64,000 bases of DNA from Erpobdella octoculata (lineage: Eukaryota; Annelida; Clitellata; Hirudinida; Erpobdellidae). The stretch spans positions 21,937,732-22,001,731 of the forward strand of contig OZ022238.1 in NCBI GenBank assembly GCA_963978895.1, in the 5' to 3' direction. This document shows positions 1 through 10,959 of the stretch, piece after piece. The position numbers and the translations under genes are program-made. The notes under the pieces were generated by a model. The model was not told the DNA's origin and made no database searches. It saw nothing but the letters and a program-made list of their open reading frames with translations. Position 1 is the first letter of the stretch; every line of letters starts with the position of its first letter.

Positions 1-52
1 AAAAAAACCAATATAATTTATAAAGCAAAACAACGTTTGCTGGGTCAGCTAG
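1..52 (+). mobile_element. Helitron 3' terminus (family ending gctgggtcagCTAG)
   Basis: The tail CAAAACAACGTTTG followed by ctgggtcag and CTAG, with T at 53, matches the Helitron rule (3' CTAG inserted before T). Nearly the same 3' end recurs at 18709-18736. Only the last bases of the element are inside the window. Confidence 0.6.
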
Positions 53-586
53 TATATATTCTGTTCATCCCGAACAGCTTGGTTTCCTCCGAACAACTCG
101 GCAAGGTTGTGGCTTCGTTGTAGCGTGCGGTTTCCCCAAGTTGAACTTTGAAAATAATTTGATAAAAACACGTGCAAGATTGGACTCATAAAAAAGATCC
201 GAAAGTATTTATCAGAAGATCAAGTCTTTCAAAGAGGGAAGTTGTTTTTATTATTTTATTCAGTAGTTTCGTCGATAAAATCGCGCTTTTGCTAAAGGCA
301 CGTGCTTAGTGAGCGTTAATGACACGTCTATTAGTTACAAGCGAACTCTTAAGTTGTGTCATAAACAGCTATACTGGTATTGAAAATGTGCAATTTCAAG
401 AAAAAATAATTGATTTTTTTAATTATGAGGAGTTTTCAACAGCAAAAAAAACTAATCTTTGCTGATTTTGAGGCTACCAAAGGATAAAAGCTAAAATCGC
501 AAACGAGTGGCCAAAGTAAACATGACAAGTTAAAAGAAATAGTTGAATTAGTAAAATTCATCACAGCAAATAATTATGAAAAGAGT

Positions 587-1351
587 ATGCCTCAATACTG
601 TGCGGTTGATTTTCGGAGACTAGCAATGTTAACATTTGATTGTGAAAAAAATAGATTAGAAAAAATTGGCGATAGAATAGAAAATATTGAACGCACACTG
701 AATGAAATAGTTAAAGAACGTGCCAAACAAGAAAATTCAAATTTTATCGTATCTACTGAACAACCAGAAACTTCTAGATTCAAAAAGTCATTGGCTGACC
801 TAGTTAAAAAAAACTACTCAGAAAACACTGATGACGAATTTATCATTGTAAAACACAATAAAAACAAAAGAGAATCACTTTTTCTTCCCGAATCACAAAA
901 GGAAATTCTGAAAAAAGCAACCGAACAAAATACTGATGTTAATAAGTCAGATAAAAAAGTCATAATATGCAAAGGCATAAGTACTTCAGCTTTACCAGCG
1001 GCTCGAAAAATTGTTAAAAAAGGAGTTATATATGTCGGAAACTTAGACGAAAGTGTAGAAAGTAAAAACATCGAAGATTTTATCAAGAGTAAAAATATTG
1101 AAGTTTTTTCGACCAGTAAAATTGTAAAAAAATATATAGAAAATATCACTACAACAAAAAATCGATCATCTTCTTTTAGAATAACAATTGAAGACATAAA
1201 TATGTCCAGGGTACTTGATCCCAATTTTTGACCTCAACATGTTTAGTTAGAAAATGGATTTTCAACCCACGCATTGCTATCGAACCGACAAAAAGCGAAA
1301 AACAGGCTGCCGTCGAAGTTGCCGGATCGGAAAATGCAGTTAAAACTATAA
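587..1351 (+). pseudogene. LINE ORF1, nucleic-acid-binding Gag-like protein (broken)
   Basis: The first 214 codons run from an ATG at 587 to a TGA at 1229-1231. That TGA sits where a tryptophan is expected, inside DPNF(W)PQHV. A second stop and a one-base frame change follow, and the protein then resumes as LVRKWIFNPRIAIEP until a stop just before ORF2. An N-terminal helical segment (about residues 15-50, coiled-coil-like) is followed by a Lys-rich middle. The C-terminal part beginning VIYVGNLDES is reminiscent of the RRM-like fold of CR1-group ORF1 proteins. Known ORF1 proteins of this group bind LINE RNA. The family is inferred from position ahead of ORF2 and from the YVGNL motif. Confidence 0.6.
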
Positions 1352-1360
1352 CTAACAAAA

Positions 1361-4284
1361 ATGGCAATCAACAATGAATTTGACACACATTGTGACACTT
1401 TAGAATCAATAGAAAAAAGACTGTCTAAAACTTCATTTAATATAACACATATTAATTGTCGAAGCTTGAACAAACATTACGCTGAAATTCAGACGTTATG
1501 TTACATTCTAAAACCCACATTAATGGCTTTAACAGAAACATGGCTTAAAAACGATCAAGTAAACTTTAAATTTCCGGGTTATAAGTTAATAACAAAAAAT
1601 AGAGGTGAACGACCAGGTGGAGGATTTGGATTTCTCGTTAAAGAAACCATAAACTTTCAGTTAGTCGAATGTAACTTTATTTCGTCAACCTTCGAATACA
1701 TACATATCAAACTCTGCTACAAAAAAACAAAACTAAACATTTGCTCAATTTATCGACCCCCTAACACTAAGCCTTTAAACTTTATAGAAGAGCTTTCTGA
1801 TTTTCTCTCATGTACCCTCAAGCCCAAAAAACGTTTTATCGTCGCTGGAGATGTCAACATAGATCTCAACAAAAAAGACAAAATTTCTTCTCTTTTTGTC
1901 AACATGATGCAATCTTTCAGTTTTCTCCCTGTCATACAAAGAGCGACCAGAACAACAAGTACTACCTCTTCCACAATTGATAATTTATTTGTGAACTTCT
2001 CCCTGGAGCACAGTTTTTCTTCAGTTATTACTTACGATATCTCGGACCATATGCCAATTCTACTTTCAATCGGAAACATTCCTAAAACCCACCATCAAGC
2101 ACCGTACTTAGCTCGAAACTTTTCTGAAAAAAACAAGAAGCATTTTTTAGAAACCTTAAATAATCTTGACTGGTCTCAGGTTTATAACGCTTGTATTCTT
2201 AATGAAGTTAATCTAGCCTACAACACCTTTCAAGAAATTTACCAATCTCACTATAATCTATGCTTTCAACATAAACCTACAAGAAAACTAAAATTTAAAC
2301 AAGAATGGATGACTGCCGAGCTTCTTAACGCCTGCAAGTTGAAATCAAAATTATACAAAAAATTCATAAAAAATCCTAACGAAAACACCAAAAAAGTTTT
2401 CGTAACTTTAAGAAATAAATTTAAAAAAATAAAAGACATAACTAATAAGAATTATTATCATGAAAAATTTACGAGTTACAAAAACAACTCCAGAAAAACT
2501 TTGCAAACAATTGGCTCCATCATTAACCTCGACAAAAAACAAAGTGATGACACCGACTACTTCAAACTACAAAATAATGAAAAATGTACTGATCCCTTAA
2601 TAATTGCTGATTCTTTCAACAACTACTTCTCAAACATTGGTGACCATCTAGCAGAAAGCATTCCTAATTGCAGCTCATCTTTCAGGGACTACCTATCTAC
2701 ACCCAACAAGCACAACCTCGATCTTCAGCCAACGGACTCCAACGAAATAATACTTCTTACAAAATCACTCAAAGTTTCTCACAGTTGTGGCGTAGATAAT
2801 CTGGATCCTTATATCATTCAAGCATCCATCTCTAAATTAGCCAATATTTTGTCATATATCATCAACGTCTCACTAGTTACTGGTACATTTCCTGATAAAC
2901 TTAAAATTGCAAAAATAGTCCCAATATATAAATCTGACTGTAAATCATCTGTTTGTAATTATAGACCTATTTCTTTACTGCCGTATTTTTCCAAGTTATT
3001 TGAAAAAATCGTATATTTTGGCTCTATCATTTTCTAAGTGCAAATTCAATAATTAATGATTTTCAATTTGGTTTTCGAGCTGGCTATTCCAGCTATATGC
3101 CAATAATGCAGATGTATGACCACGTCTCTCAAAACTTAGAAAATAATTATTTTTGTATAGGTTTATTCTTTGATTTGAGCAAAGCTTTTGATACAGTGAA
3201 TCATGAAATATTATTAAACAAATTGCAATATTATGGTGTTCGCAATGCAGCTATTAAATGGTTTGAGAGTTACTTAATAGAAAACAATATGTTTTCTATA
3301 AACGCAGGTGCTCAACCCTGAATAAAATAACTTGCGGAGTGCCCCAGGCTTAATATTAGGTCCACTTTTGTTTATCCTTTATATTAATGATATTGTCCAT
3401 TTGACAAAGTTTTTTAACTTTTTTCTATTTGCAGATGACACTAATGCACTAGCAGCAGATAAGAATCTTAAGGACCTAATTAGTAAAACCAATACCGAAC
3501 TGAAATTAGTTTCGGACTGGTTCAAAAGTAATAAACTATCACTTAATGCAGCAAAAACTAACTTCATAGCATTCCACAAACATCGCTCTACGCCTATGCC
3601 AGCAGCTCTATAGAAATTTTTATTGAAAACTCTAGGATAATTAATGTATCTTCCACTAAGTTTCTAGGAGTATATATCAATGAATTTCTTACATGGGATG
3701 ATCATATAAGTAGTGTATGTAAAAAAGTTTCCCGCAATATTGGTGTTCTCTATAAGTCTTCTCATCTATTAAGCAAATCTACTTTACTTACTATTTACTA
3801 CTCTTTTATCTATCCTTACTTCAACTACTGTAACATCATATGGTGTCCAACATCCAAGAAAGCAAGAAGACAATTGTCAACCCTGCAGAAACGATGCATA
3901 AGAGTCATCTTCAAGGCACCCCGTTTTGCTTCTACTTCGACATTTTTTGACCGAGGACAATTGTTGAAATTGGACCAAATTTATATTTATCAAGCTTTAA
4001 TTTTTATGTTTAAATATTTTAATAATGAATTACCCGCAATATTTACAAATTACTTTATTTTATCAAAAAATGTCTATTCTAACAACCTACGTATAGTAGA
4101 AAATGTTAGAATAGGTACTTATAAAACTAATCTTCGAAAATATTTCATTAAATACCTAGGCCCGAAGATTTGGAATAATGCGTTTGCAAATCTAAATATG
4201 TCTTCTTTACAAACCTTCAAAAAGTCAGCAAAGGTTTTCAGTGTAAATAATGACTTAGATTGCTATACGAACATCTTATTATAA
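1361..4284 (+). pseudogene. LINE ORF2: APE endonuclease + reverse transcriptase, three frameshifts
   Basis: It starts at ATG 1361 with MAINNEFD. The endonuclease domain shows INCRSLNKH, LTETWLKND, IYRPPN, AGDVNIDL and a DHMPILL motif near residue 230. The reverse transcriptase begins around residue 460 (CGVDNLDPYII, IVPIYKSD, YRPISLLP). A frameshift near 3019 moves to the frame carrying FGFRAGYSS and LFFDLSKAFDTVNHE (motif A). A second near 3345 leads to GLILGPLLFILYINDI and FLFADDTN (catalytic ADD). A third near 3605 leads to STKFLGVYINEFLTWDDH and a C-terminal region ending at TAA 4282-4284. In intact relatives this protein nicks DNA and primes cDNA synthesis from LINE RNA. This copy cannot make a full protein. 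Confidence 0.85.
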
Positions 4285-4404
4285 TTTTACCTCAATTTTT
4301 TCAAATTTTTTATGACATTTTCGGTTTTCTGTTGACTTTTTTTCTTTTTGATTTTATTATGAATTTGTATTGATTTTATTTGTTTTGAGTGATTACAACA
4401 TTTT

Positions 4405-4471
4405 AAGGTTGATTGTCTCGCGGAGGTAACTCCTTTCATCAACCTTGTTGAATTAATAAACGTTAAAAAAA
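4405..4471 (+). repeat. LINE 3' tail with hairpin, shared with the SINE at 57501
   Basis: GGTTGATTG, tctcgcggag, taactcc and TCAACC form a stem (GGTTGA/TCAACC) with an inner GGAG/CTCC stem. An A-rich end follows. The SINE at 57501-57720 ends in the same structure, which suggests it is the template-recognition tail used by this LINE's reverse transcriptase. Confidence 0.7.
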
Positions 4472-4526
4472 TCTATATTATAGTAGCCTTCGTCACTCAC
4501 TAACTCAATGCCGAGTACCCCGCTAG
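4472..4526 (+). mobile_element. 55-bp micro-Helitron made of little more than two termini
   Basis: It begins TCTATATTATAGTAGCC after A at 4471 and ends TACCCCGCTAG before T at 4527, so both Helitron insertion rules (A|TC and CTAG|T) hold. The 5' 25 bases match the 5' ends at 8916 and 24658 (TAGTAGCC then CGTCACTCAC). The 3' end resembles the window's other Helitron 3' ends (GCCGGGTAACCCCGCTAG type). There is no room for any internal sequence. Confidence 0.65.
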
Positions 4527-4530
4527 TATA

Positions 4531-4778
4531 TCTATATATATAAAAATGAATGTTTGTATGTATATATATATGTATATAAGGTATGTATGTATGTATGTAT
4601 GTATGTATGTATGTATGTATGTATGTATGTATGTATGTATGTCCTTTATGCATGGCTACACCATTCAACCGATCGTAATGAAATTTTCACACAACCTTGA
4701 GAGTCAAGGGGAATCAAATATAGAAAAAAAAATTGAAATGCGTCACAAAATGAGCGGGTGAGCAAGCGGGAACTTCAT
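4531..4778 (+). mobile_element. Helitron 5' end (family TCTATATATATAAAAATGAATG)
   Basis: TC follows A at 4530. The end runs through a (TATG)n microsatellite at 4578-4640, then CCTTTATGCATGGCTACACC, a segment CGATCGTAATGAAATTTTC, and GAGAGTCAAGGGGAATC. The same order recurs at 24972-25160 and 48396-48560. The 'ATGAAATTTTCACACA' portion is the widespread Helitron-like 5' terminal theme. Confidence 0.65.
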
Positions 4779-4789
4779 ATATATATATA

Positions 4790-4854
<65 letters not shown>

Positions 4855-4875
4855 ATATATATATATATATATATA
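4779..4875. repeat. (TA)n microsatellite
   Basis: Nearly pure TA dinucleotides, lying exactly between a plus-strand Helitron 5' end and a minus-strand Helitron 3' end. Confidence 0.95.
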
Positions 4876-5554
4876 CTAGCAGGGTTACCCGGCGTTGCTT
4901 GGGGTTTTTTAGAGTTTTTTATCGTTTTTCTCCAGCTCCCGTTTAATTCCCCGTTTTCTCTCCCGCACCCGGTCGCTTTCCCGTTCCCGCTTGCTCTCCC
5001 ACTCCCAGTCGCTTTCCCGCTACCGGTCACTTTCCCGATTCCGGTCGCTTTCCCGGCCCATCTATCTCTTAATAATTTGTGATAACGCGCAATCGGTCAC
5101 ATTATGCAAGACTGGAAGCAAGTCATGGACTTCTTAATATTAAGAAGTCCATTAGCAAGTAATGCCTGTTACGCAATTGTAAACAGTGCTTCGAAAACTT
5201 ATGCAATGATCATGTATAGGCACTTTTGGCCCGTAAGGTTTTTTGGCCCCCTGAGCCGGGGGATCAGAGAAGGAGTCCAAACCTTTTTATCTTTTTGCTC
5301 TTCCCAACTTTCCAGGCCAAAAGTTCCGTTGTACGACCATCGAAGGTAATTGCGTAATAAAATTTAAATTTTGTTTACGTAACAACGTTTGAAGGCTCCA
5401 AGCAACTTTTAGCAAATCTATTTTACGTTTTATGGGCTAAAATAAGTTATGAAAGAGTGGAAAAGAAAAAATGAGCGCGAGCGGGAACGGAAACGGGAGA
5501 GCAAGCGGGGAAGAAAACGGGAGCAGGAGAGAAAAATGATAAAAAACCTCTATA
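4876..5554 (-). mobile_element. Non-autonomous Helitron, minus strand, 3' end at 4876, mixed with a plus-strand piece
   Basis: On the minus strand the sequence ends ACGCCGGGTAACCCTG-CTAG (4876-4879) followed by T. Next to it lies the minus-strand G-rich simple motif (gggaaagcgaccgg type, 4935-5060). From about 5230 a block with the GATCCCCCGGCTCAGG theme appears in inverted orientation relative to 6475-6530, followed at 5455-5553 by plus-strand gagcgggaacgg repeats ending AAAAATGATAAAAAACCTC. The region is therefore a mosaic of two oppositely oriented Helitron pieces. Confidence 0.5.
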
Positions 5555-5562
5555 TATATATA

Positions 5563-6128
<566 letters not shown>

Positions 6129-6136
<8 letters not shown>

Positions 6137-6140
6137 ATAT

Positions 6141-6182
<42 letters not shown>
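6129..6182. repeat. (TA)n microsatellite
   Basis: Short TA array with one interruption, joining the 570-bp repeat to a Helitron 3' end. Confidence 0.9.
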
Positions 6183-6187
<5 letters not shown>

Positions 6188-6253
6188 GGGAGCAAGAGAG
6201 AAAAATGATAAAAAACCTCTGAAAACCCCGAGCTACGCCGGGTAACCCCGCTA

Positions 6254-6254
<1 letters not shown>
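6183..6254 (+). mobile_element. Helitron 3' end (CTAG at 6251-6254)
   Basis: Reads AAAAATGATAAAAAACCTC, then a hairpin-forming CCCCGAGCTACGCCGGGTAA and CCCCGCTAG, followed by T. The pattern matches the 3' ends at 7024, 18323 and 30389. Confidence 0.65.
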
Positions 6255-6436
<182 letters not shown>

Positions 6437-6439
6437 TAT

Positions 6440-7024
6440 ATAGGGGAACAAAGTTATAAAGGTTTGGACTTCCTACTCCGATCCCCCGGCTCAGGGGCCA
6501 AAAAAACCTTTCCAGGCCAAAAGGGCCAAAATGCAAATTTAGTTTACGTAACACCGTTTGAAGGCTTCGAGCAACTTTTAGCCAGTTTTAGAAAATCTAT
6601 TTTACGTTTTAAAAATGGAAAAGAGAAAATGAGCGCGAGCGGGAATGGGGACAAGAGAGCAAGCGTGAGCGGGAACGGGAAAGCAAGCGGGAGCGGAACC
6701 GGGAAATCAAGCATGAGCGGGAAAAGAAAATCAAGCGTGAGCGGGAACGGGAAAGCAACCGGGAACGGGAAAGCAACCGGGAACGGGAGAGCAAGCGTGA
6801 GTGGGAACGGGAAAGCGACGGGAACGGAAAAGCGACGGGGAGCGGAAAAGCGACCGGGAGCGAGAAAGCGACCGGGAGCGGGAAAGCGACCGGGAGCGGA
6901 AAAGTGACCGGGAACGGAAAAGCGACCGGGAACGGGAAAGCGAGCGGGGAAGGAAACGGGTGCGAAAGAGACAAACATTAGGGAAATCTCTAAAAACCCG
7001 GGACACGCCGGGCACCCCCGCTAG
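6440..7024 (+). mobile_element. Non-autonomous Helitron with 18-bp G-rich minisatellite
   Basis: The element contains the GATCCCCCGGCTCAGGGG block (6480-6498), then from about 6635 to 6955 a tandem array with an 18-bp unit of the form accgggaacgggaaagcg, and ends ACACGCCGGGCACCCCCG-CTAG before T at 7025. Because 18 is a multiple of three, all frames through the array stay open and give Arg/Glu/Ser-rich or Ser/Gly-rich translations on both strands. I regard these as artefacts. Confidence 0.65.
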
Positions 7025-7028
7025 TATA

Positions 7029-7032
7029 TACC

Positions 7033-7073
<41 letters not shown>
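7029..7073. repeat. (TA)n microsatellite
   Basis: TA array immediately downstream of the Helitron end at 7024 and about 50 bp from the splice donor of a host exon. Confidence 0.9.
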
Positions 7074-7077
<4 letters not shown>

Positions 7078-7124
7078 TACTCGTACAAGGTATAGAAAAC
7101 AAAAATCTATCTTTATTTTGTTAC

Positions 7125-7353
7125 CTTGAATGCAAAGCTAGTTCTCTTTTTAGATCTTTCTACTCCAGCGCCGGTAAAGTTGTTGTTGTCACTAGCACCA
7201 TTAAGATCTGTTTCGTCTTCCAGACCGGCGTTGCTTGCAGCACCACAGTCTTGGCTTTTCACCCCACTGATGTTGAGCAGACGACCTTCTTCTAGAGCTT
7301 CTTTCATTGAAGTTGCTTTTTTCTGTTTCATGCTGGATCGTCTCACTGAAGAG
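7125..7353 (-). CDS. PPP1R16A/B-like: PPP1R16 (MYPT3/TIMAP)-like gene, exon with VRRSSM phosphosite motif
   Basis: Minus-strand exon of 229 bp. The acceptor is ggattttatag before 7353 and the donor is AAG|gtaaca after 7125. It starts by supplying the third base of a codon begun in exon 26551-26668 and ends in phase 0. The translation begins SSVRRSSMKQKKATSMKEA and ends KKRTSFAFK. Vertebrate TIMAP has a comparable VRRAS kinase-site region after the ankyrin repeats and a later LLKFK near its C terminus, so position and motif order agree. The linker between them is far shorter here (about 55 residues). PPP1R16 proteins target protein phosphatase 1 to membranes. If the donor is not used the frame stops three codons later (V-T-K-stop), so a terminal exon is an alternative reading. 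The next exon was not found to the left. Confidence 0.8.
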
Positions 7354-8915
7354 CTATAAAATCCAAAAAAGCCTTTATGATGCACAATATTGGAGACAAA
7401 AGAACAATTTTCTCTGAATAAACGATATAAAAAGGGATGTTGACAATGAATATGACACATATGTCCACGACTAGAAGATAACATCTGTATCTAAAAATTA
7501 TAATACTAAATAAAAAGTGCTGGAAGCAGCACTTTTTAGTTACTATTAAAATTATTATTAATTTCGTGGTTTTATAGGGTAAGATGGGTGTATCCTTGCC
7601 ACGTATTTACAATCCGTGTATAAGGACAGGACGGATCCTATAATTATTCATGTTTACGTTTTTTTTGCGCTGTGATTGGCTGAAAACTGACGTGAAGTGC
7701 GACATGATAGATTGCATGATAGTGGACATTAAATAATTAAAAATAATTAAAAATTTTTATTTTGAAAATTAAATTTTCATTAAAACTTTACTTGTAAAAC
7801 TTTGTGTTTTTCGTACTTTTACTTGTAAGAAAGTTTTTGCTTTAACTTGTTAATTTACTTAATTTTTGCCTTTTTTGAAACATTATTGTAGCAACCTTTT
7901 TGTTTTTTTAACTTTACTTGTAGCATTACATGTTTGCTTTTTACAAACTTTTTCCAAATTTTTATTTAGGTTACAATTTCTGTTTGTGTGGCTTTCTCTT
8001 ACGCAAATCTTGCAAGTGAAATTTAACCTGCTTTTTGACTAGCTGGAAAACTGAAATTTTCAGCATATTTTTATATTGGATGACAATACATGATTCAATA
8101 AAAAAAAAAAACAAAAAAAACCTAATTTGAACATTTTTCGTATTTCTAAATCGCGTGTATTTGAAATCAAAGTTTGTGTTGAAAAACTTGTTTTTCCTTT
8201 ACTTGTTTGTAACTTTACTTATAACATTACATTTTTGTTGTTTGACTTTGTTTTTACACGCTTTTATTCATGATGACTTTCATGGAATAAAATTACATAG
8301 TCTGGCTTTGAAATTTATTTTAACGGAACAACAAGCCAATAGATAGTAGATTGACATTAACAACGTGATACTATTATATAATTAAGCGAGTAACAACATT
8401 TGTCTAAACTTTGGTCTTATCTTGGCCAAAGCACGAAATGGTTTCTTGGAAAATTTGGTGGAATCCAACAGCGCTACTAACTTCACGAGTAACAGAAGAA
8501 ATTCAATTGAATGACCAGTGTATGAATTGAATAAAAAAAGAGCCAGGTTTTGAGTTGATAAAAATTTAGAATTCAACGGACTCATCGAGATTGGACCAAA
8601 TTTTTTCTAAGCAAGTGGATGTATGCACTAAAAAAGTTTTAAGATAAAAAAGTTATTTTAGAATATTTTTTATTCTAAGTTTTATTCCTAAAAGTATGTT
8701 TTTAATTGAGCCATAAAATTATACCAAAAATTTTGTTACTTTGGTAGCTAAGCCGTGACCTATTTGAAAACATATCTGTCCAATCACAGCGTTTGTAAAT
8801 ACGCATCCCTGCTGGATCAGGTTTTTCGTTAAATAAAAGTTGTTTTTTTCGTAGGCGGTTTTTTCTGTAATAGACGTTACAGTTTTTATTTCGTAGGCTG
8901 TTTTTTCCGATTCCA
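7354..8915. other. Intron sequence (between exons 7125-7353 and 26551-26668) with degenerate repeats
   Basis: No gene recognised. Bases 7960-8215 match, in reverse orientation, a repeat also present at 26995-27400 and 42185-42620 (markers: GGATGACAATACATGATT and TTTGTGTTGAAAAA). The rest is AT-rich unique-looking sequence. Confidence 0.6.
7960..8215 (-). repeat. Interspersed repeat (cf. 26995-27400 and 42250-42620)
   Basis: Shares gtgtggctttctct, GGATGACAATACATGATT and gtgtatttgaaatcaaagtt with the other two locations. In one of them it lies inside a hAT element, so it is probably a non-autonomous DNA transposon. Confidence 0.5.
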
Positions 8916-10204
8916 TCTATATCATAGTAGCCCACGTCACTCACTCATTGATTCTGTCACGCTTACGTAATTAGTCGTATAGACGTTATCGATGTGAGTG
9001 TAAGAAATTATTGCGCGCATGCGTGTAATAAAAGTTATTATGCAATTGTTCCTATATACTAGAGAGTGACACGGTAATACCGACCGCGGTAAATACCGCG
9101 GTTACCGCGGTTATACCGCGGCAACGGGAACACATTTCAATAATTTCACCATTACCGCGCGGTAACGGGGAAAAAATGGAGGAAAAATTTGCGGTAATGG
9201 GGAAAATGTTGACGGTAATTCCGCGGGAACGGTAATGAAGTTTTAAACTAATTTTTAAAAACTAAAAAAATTAAAAAAAAAATTTTTTTTTACTTTGTTT
9301 TATCTTTTTTATACTTTGTTTAGCTAATTCTACCGGAACGGACTATCTTTCTTTTTGTATTTCATTTCGGTTGAATGTCCCGGTCTTGAATCGGTTTAAT
9401 TTCAATAGTACATTTTCGCTTGTAGTTTTAAATGACATGGAATTGGGAAAAGGCGACTTCGAAAAATTAATTTCAATCAAAAGTGAACGCTTGCGATTCG
9501 ACAAATGTCAAGGCATTCATGGATTGAAAAACTAATATTTTTACTTTTTTATTTCATTTAAAACATAACTATCTTTTTGCAATTTTTTTTAAAATTTAAA
9601 ATGCGGGGACAATGAGGGTTTGGGAATGATAGCTGCGGGGATGGGTAGGGGATGGGGACATATATTGAGGGGATGGGGTGGGGATGGGGACATGGGGCGA
9701 GGGGACAGTGAGGGGACGGGAAGAGAGTTTTCTTTGCGGGGTGGGGATGGGGAAGAAATGTTGTCCCCGTGTCACTCTCTACTATATACACTTTCAGTCC
9801 TAGAGATCAAAAGAAGTGGTGCTGCAATCGAAAAATATTATATAATAAAATTTAAACAAATCTCAGAAGCAAGGACCACTTCTCAACGATGGCCGTCAAT
9901 TCCCAAGAAATGCGTGTATACTGAAATTGTTTAATAACTAATTATTGCACTCTTTAATTTTCACATCCTTTGAATTTATATGAAATACGTTAGTAAATTG
10001 AAAATGGAAACACAATAAACAATTTCATTAAATTTGCTTATATTAAAAAAAGGTTTAGGGTTATCAAATGTCAGTTTGTTTTTGTTGACTATTTTTTATA
10101 AAATGTATCCAAAGTACATCGTATTGTTAAAACATCCGTCCTTGGAACGGGCAAAATCTATGTCTGTATCTTAACAATTTCGCATAACGCGGCGGCCGCG
10201 CTAG
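8916..10204 (+). mobile_element. Complete non-autonomous Helitron
   Basis: The 5' end is A|TCTATATCATAGTAGCCC at 8916, the family tip also seen at 4472 and 24658. The 3' end is CGCGGCGGCCGCG, a perfect hairpin with a 6-bp stem, followed directly by CTAG (10201-10204) and T at 10205. Both terminal rules and the subterminal hairpin are therefore present. Its original length is about 0.56 kb; the remainder is a hAT MITE at 9060-9781. No coding region. Confidence 0.75.
9060..9781. mobile_element. hAT-type MITE with exact 8-bp target duplication
   Basis: Terminal inverted repeats TAGAGAGTGACACGG (9060) and CCGTGTCACTCTCTA (ending 9781) are perfect over 15 bp. Both sides carry CTATATAC (9052-9059 and 9782-9789), the 8-bp duplication typical of hAT. 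The interior has GC-rich ends (ccgcggttaccgcgg; ggggatgggg runs) and no transposase frame, so it would depend on a hAT transposase in trans. Confidence 0.88.
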
Positions 10205-10214
10205 TCAGTATACT

Positions 10215-10380
10215 CAGCAGCTAAAATTAGTGCGCACAGGCGTGTTATAAAAGTTATTACGCAATTGTACACTGTCAGTCCTAAAAATCAAAAGAGGTGG
10301 CATATGGAACCTGCATAGTTATTATGCAGGGTTCCATGGGTGACGGTACAATAGAAAAATAATTTATAAAATTTAAAAAA
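10215..10380 (+). mobile_element. Partial second copy of the 8916 Helitron, lacking the hAT insert
   Basis: Bases around 10225-10300 (gcgcacaggcgtgttataaaag, gttattacgcaattgtacac, tgtcagtcctaaaaatcaaa) repeat 9015-9060 plus 9787-9815 without the MITE. This is the equivalent of an empty site. Confidence 0.55.
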
Positions 10381-10853
10381 ATCCGTCATTTATGACGGGC
10401 TATATCTAGTCCAATAAATATTGTGTTTTTCTTAGGCGGTTTTTTCCAAAAACATCCAATTTAAGTTTTTTTGTTATTACCCAATAAATGTGTGTTTTTT
10501 TCCAATATCGCCATTAAAGGTTTTTTTTCGTAGACAGTTTGTCCGAAATGGTCCAATCAAAATGAGGACCATTCCAAAACGTGTTCAAGTTAACAAGTGA
10601 ATAAAAAAAACAGAGTTTTTAAAAAACACACTTTTATATAATCGTTTGTGTAGGCCACATTCTGTTACATAAACAACGAGCATATTAGCATAGACAATAA
10701 ATAGTTCAACGTAAATATCACAAATAATTATTTATTTAAATTTTGTCCAATTGCTCCGAAAATTTGATAGAAGGCATTATTAATCATTTCGGAGGTATGT
10801 TTAAATTTTTAGTTCATCGGGAAGTTAGTTTAAAATCGATTGCAAAATTTGAC
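10380..10853. repeat. AT-rich region with GTAGGCGG-type minisatellite units
   Basis: Contains degenerate units such as cttaggcggttttttccaaa followed by an A-rich half (ccaataaatgt). No gene. Confidence 0.5.
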
Positions 10854-10868
10854 GACAGACAGACAGAG

Positions 10869-10901
<33 letters not shown>

Positions 10902-10932
10902 AACTGATAGACAAACATACAGACAGACAGAG
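10854..10932. repeat. (GACA)n microsatellite
   Basis: Imperfect gacagacagacaga run. Confidence 0.9.
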
Positions 10933-10959
10933 AAGTCAAGTTAAGTAAAAGTGTGTAAA

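Larger units (their letters stand above)
53..4471 (+). mobile_element. CR1/Jockey-like non-LTR retrotransposon (LINE), degenerate but near full length
   Basis: Two consecutive open frames (ORF1 587-1351, ORF2 1361-4284) are followed by a short 3' UTR ending in a hairpin and an A-rich stretch. ORF2 has the order APE endonuclease, reverse transcriptase, C-terminal region typical of CR1/L2/Jockey-group LINEs. The 5' boundary is not defined: bases 53-586 are taken as 5' UTR because they lie between a Helitron end and ORF1. Frameshifts near 3019, 3345 and 3605 in ORF2 and a stop plus frameshift in ORF1 show that it is inactive. The 3' end is placed at 4471 because a micro-Helitron begins at 4472. 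Confidence 0.8.

Noticed and set aside
592..1224. Minus-strand frames opposite LINE ORF1
   Set aside because: Shadow frames of ORF1; no independent motif.
6464..7102. Arg/Glu/Ser-rich and Pro/Phe-rich open frames on both strands (also 25235-26033, 40936-41352)
   Set aside because: They come from the 18-bp Helitron minisatellite, whose unit length keeps any stop-free frame open. No start context, no conserved motif.
7113..7484. Single 123-codon minus-strand ORF as one gene
   Set aside because: The part beyond 7353 is intronic: a tttatag acceptor interrupts it, and exon 26551-26668 joins in phase at 7353 instead.
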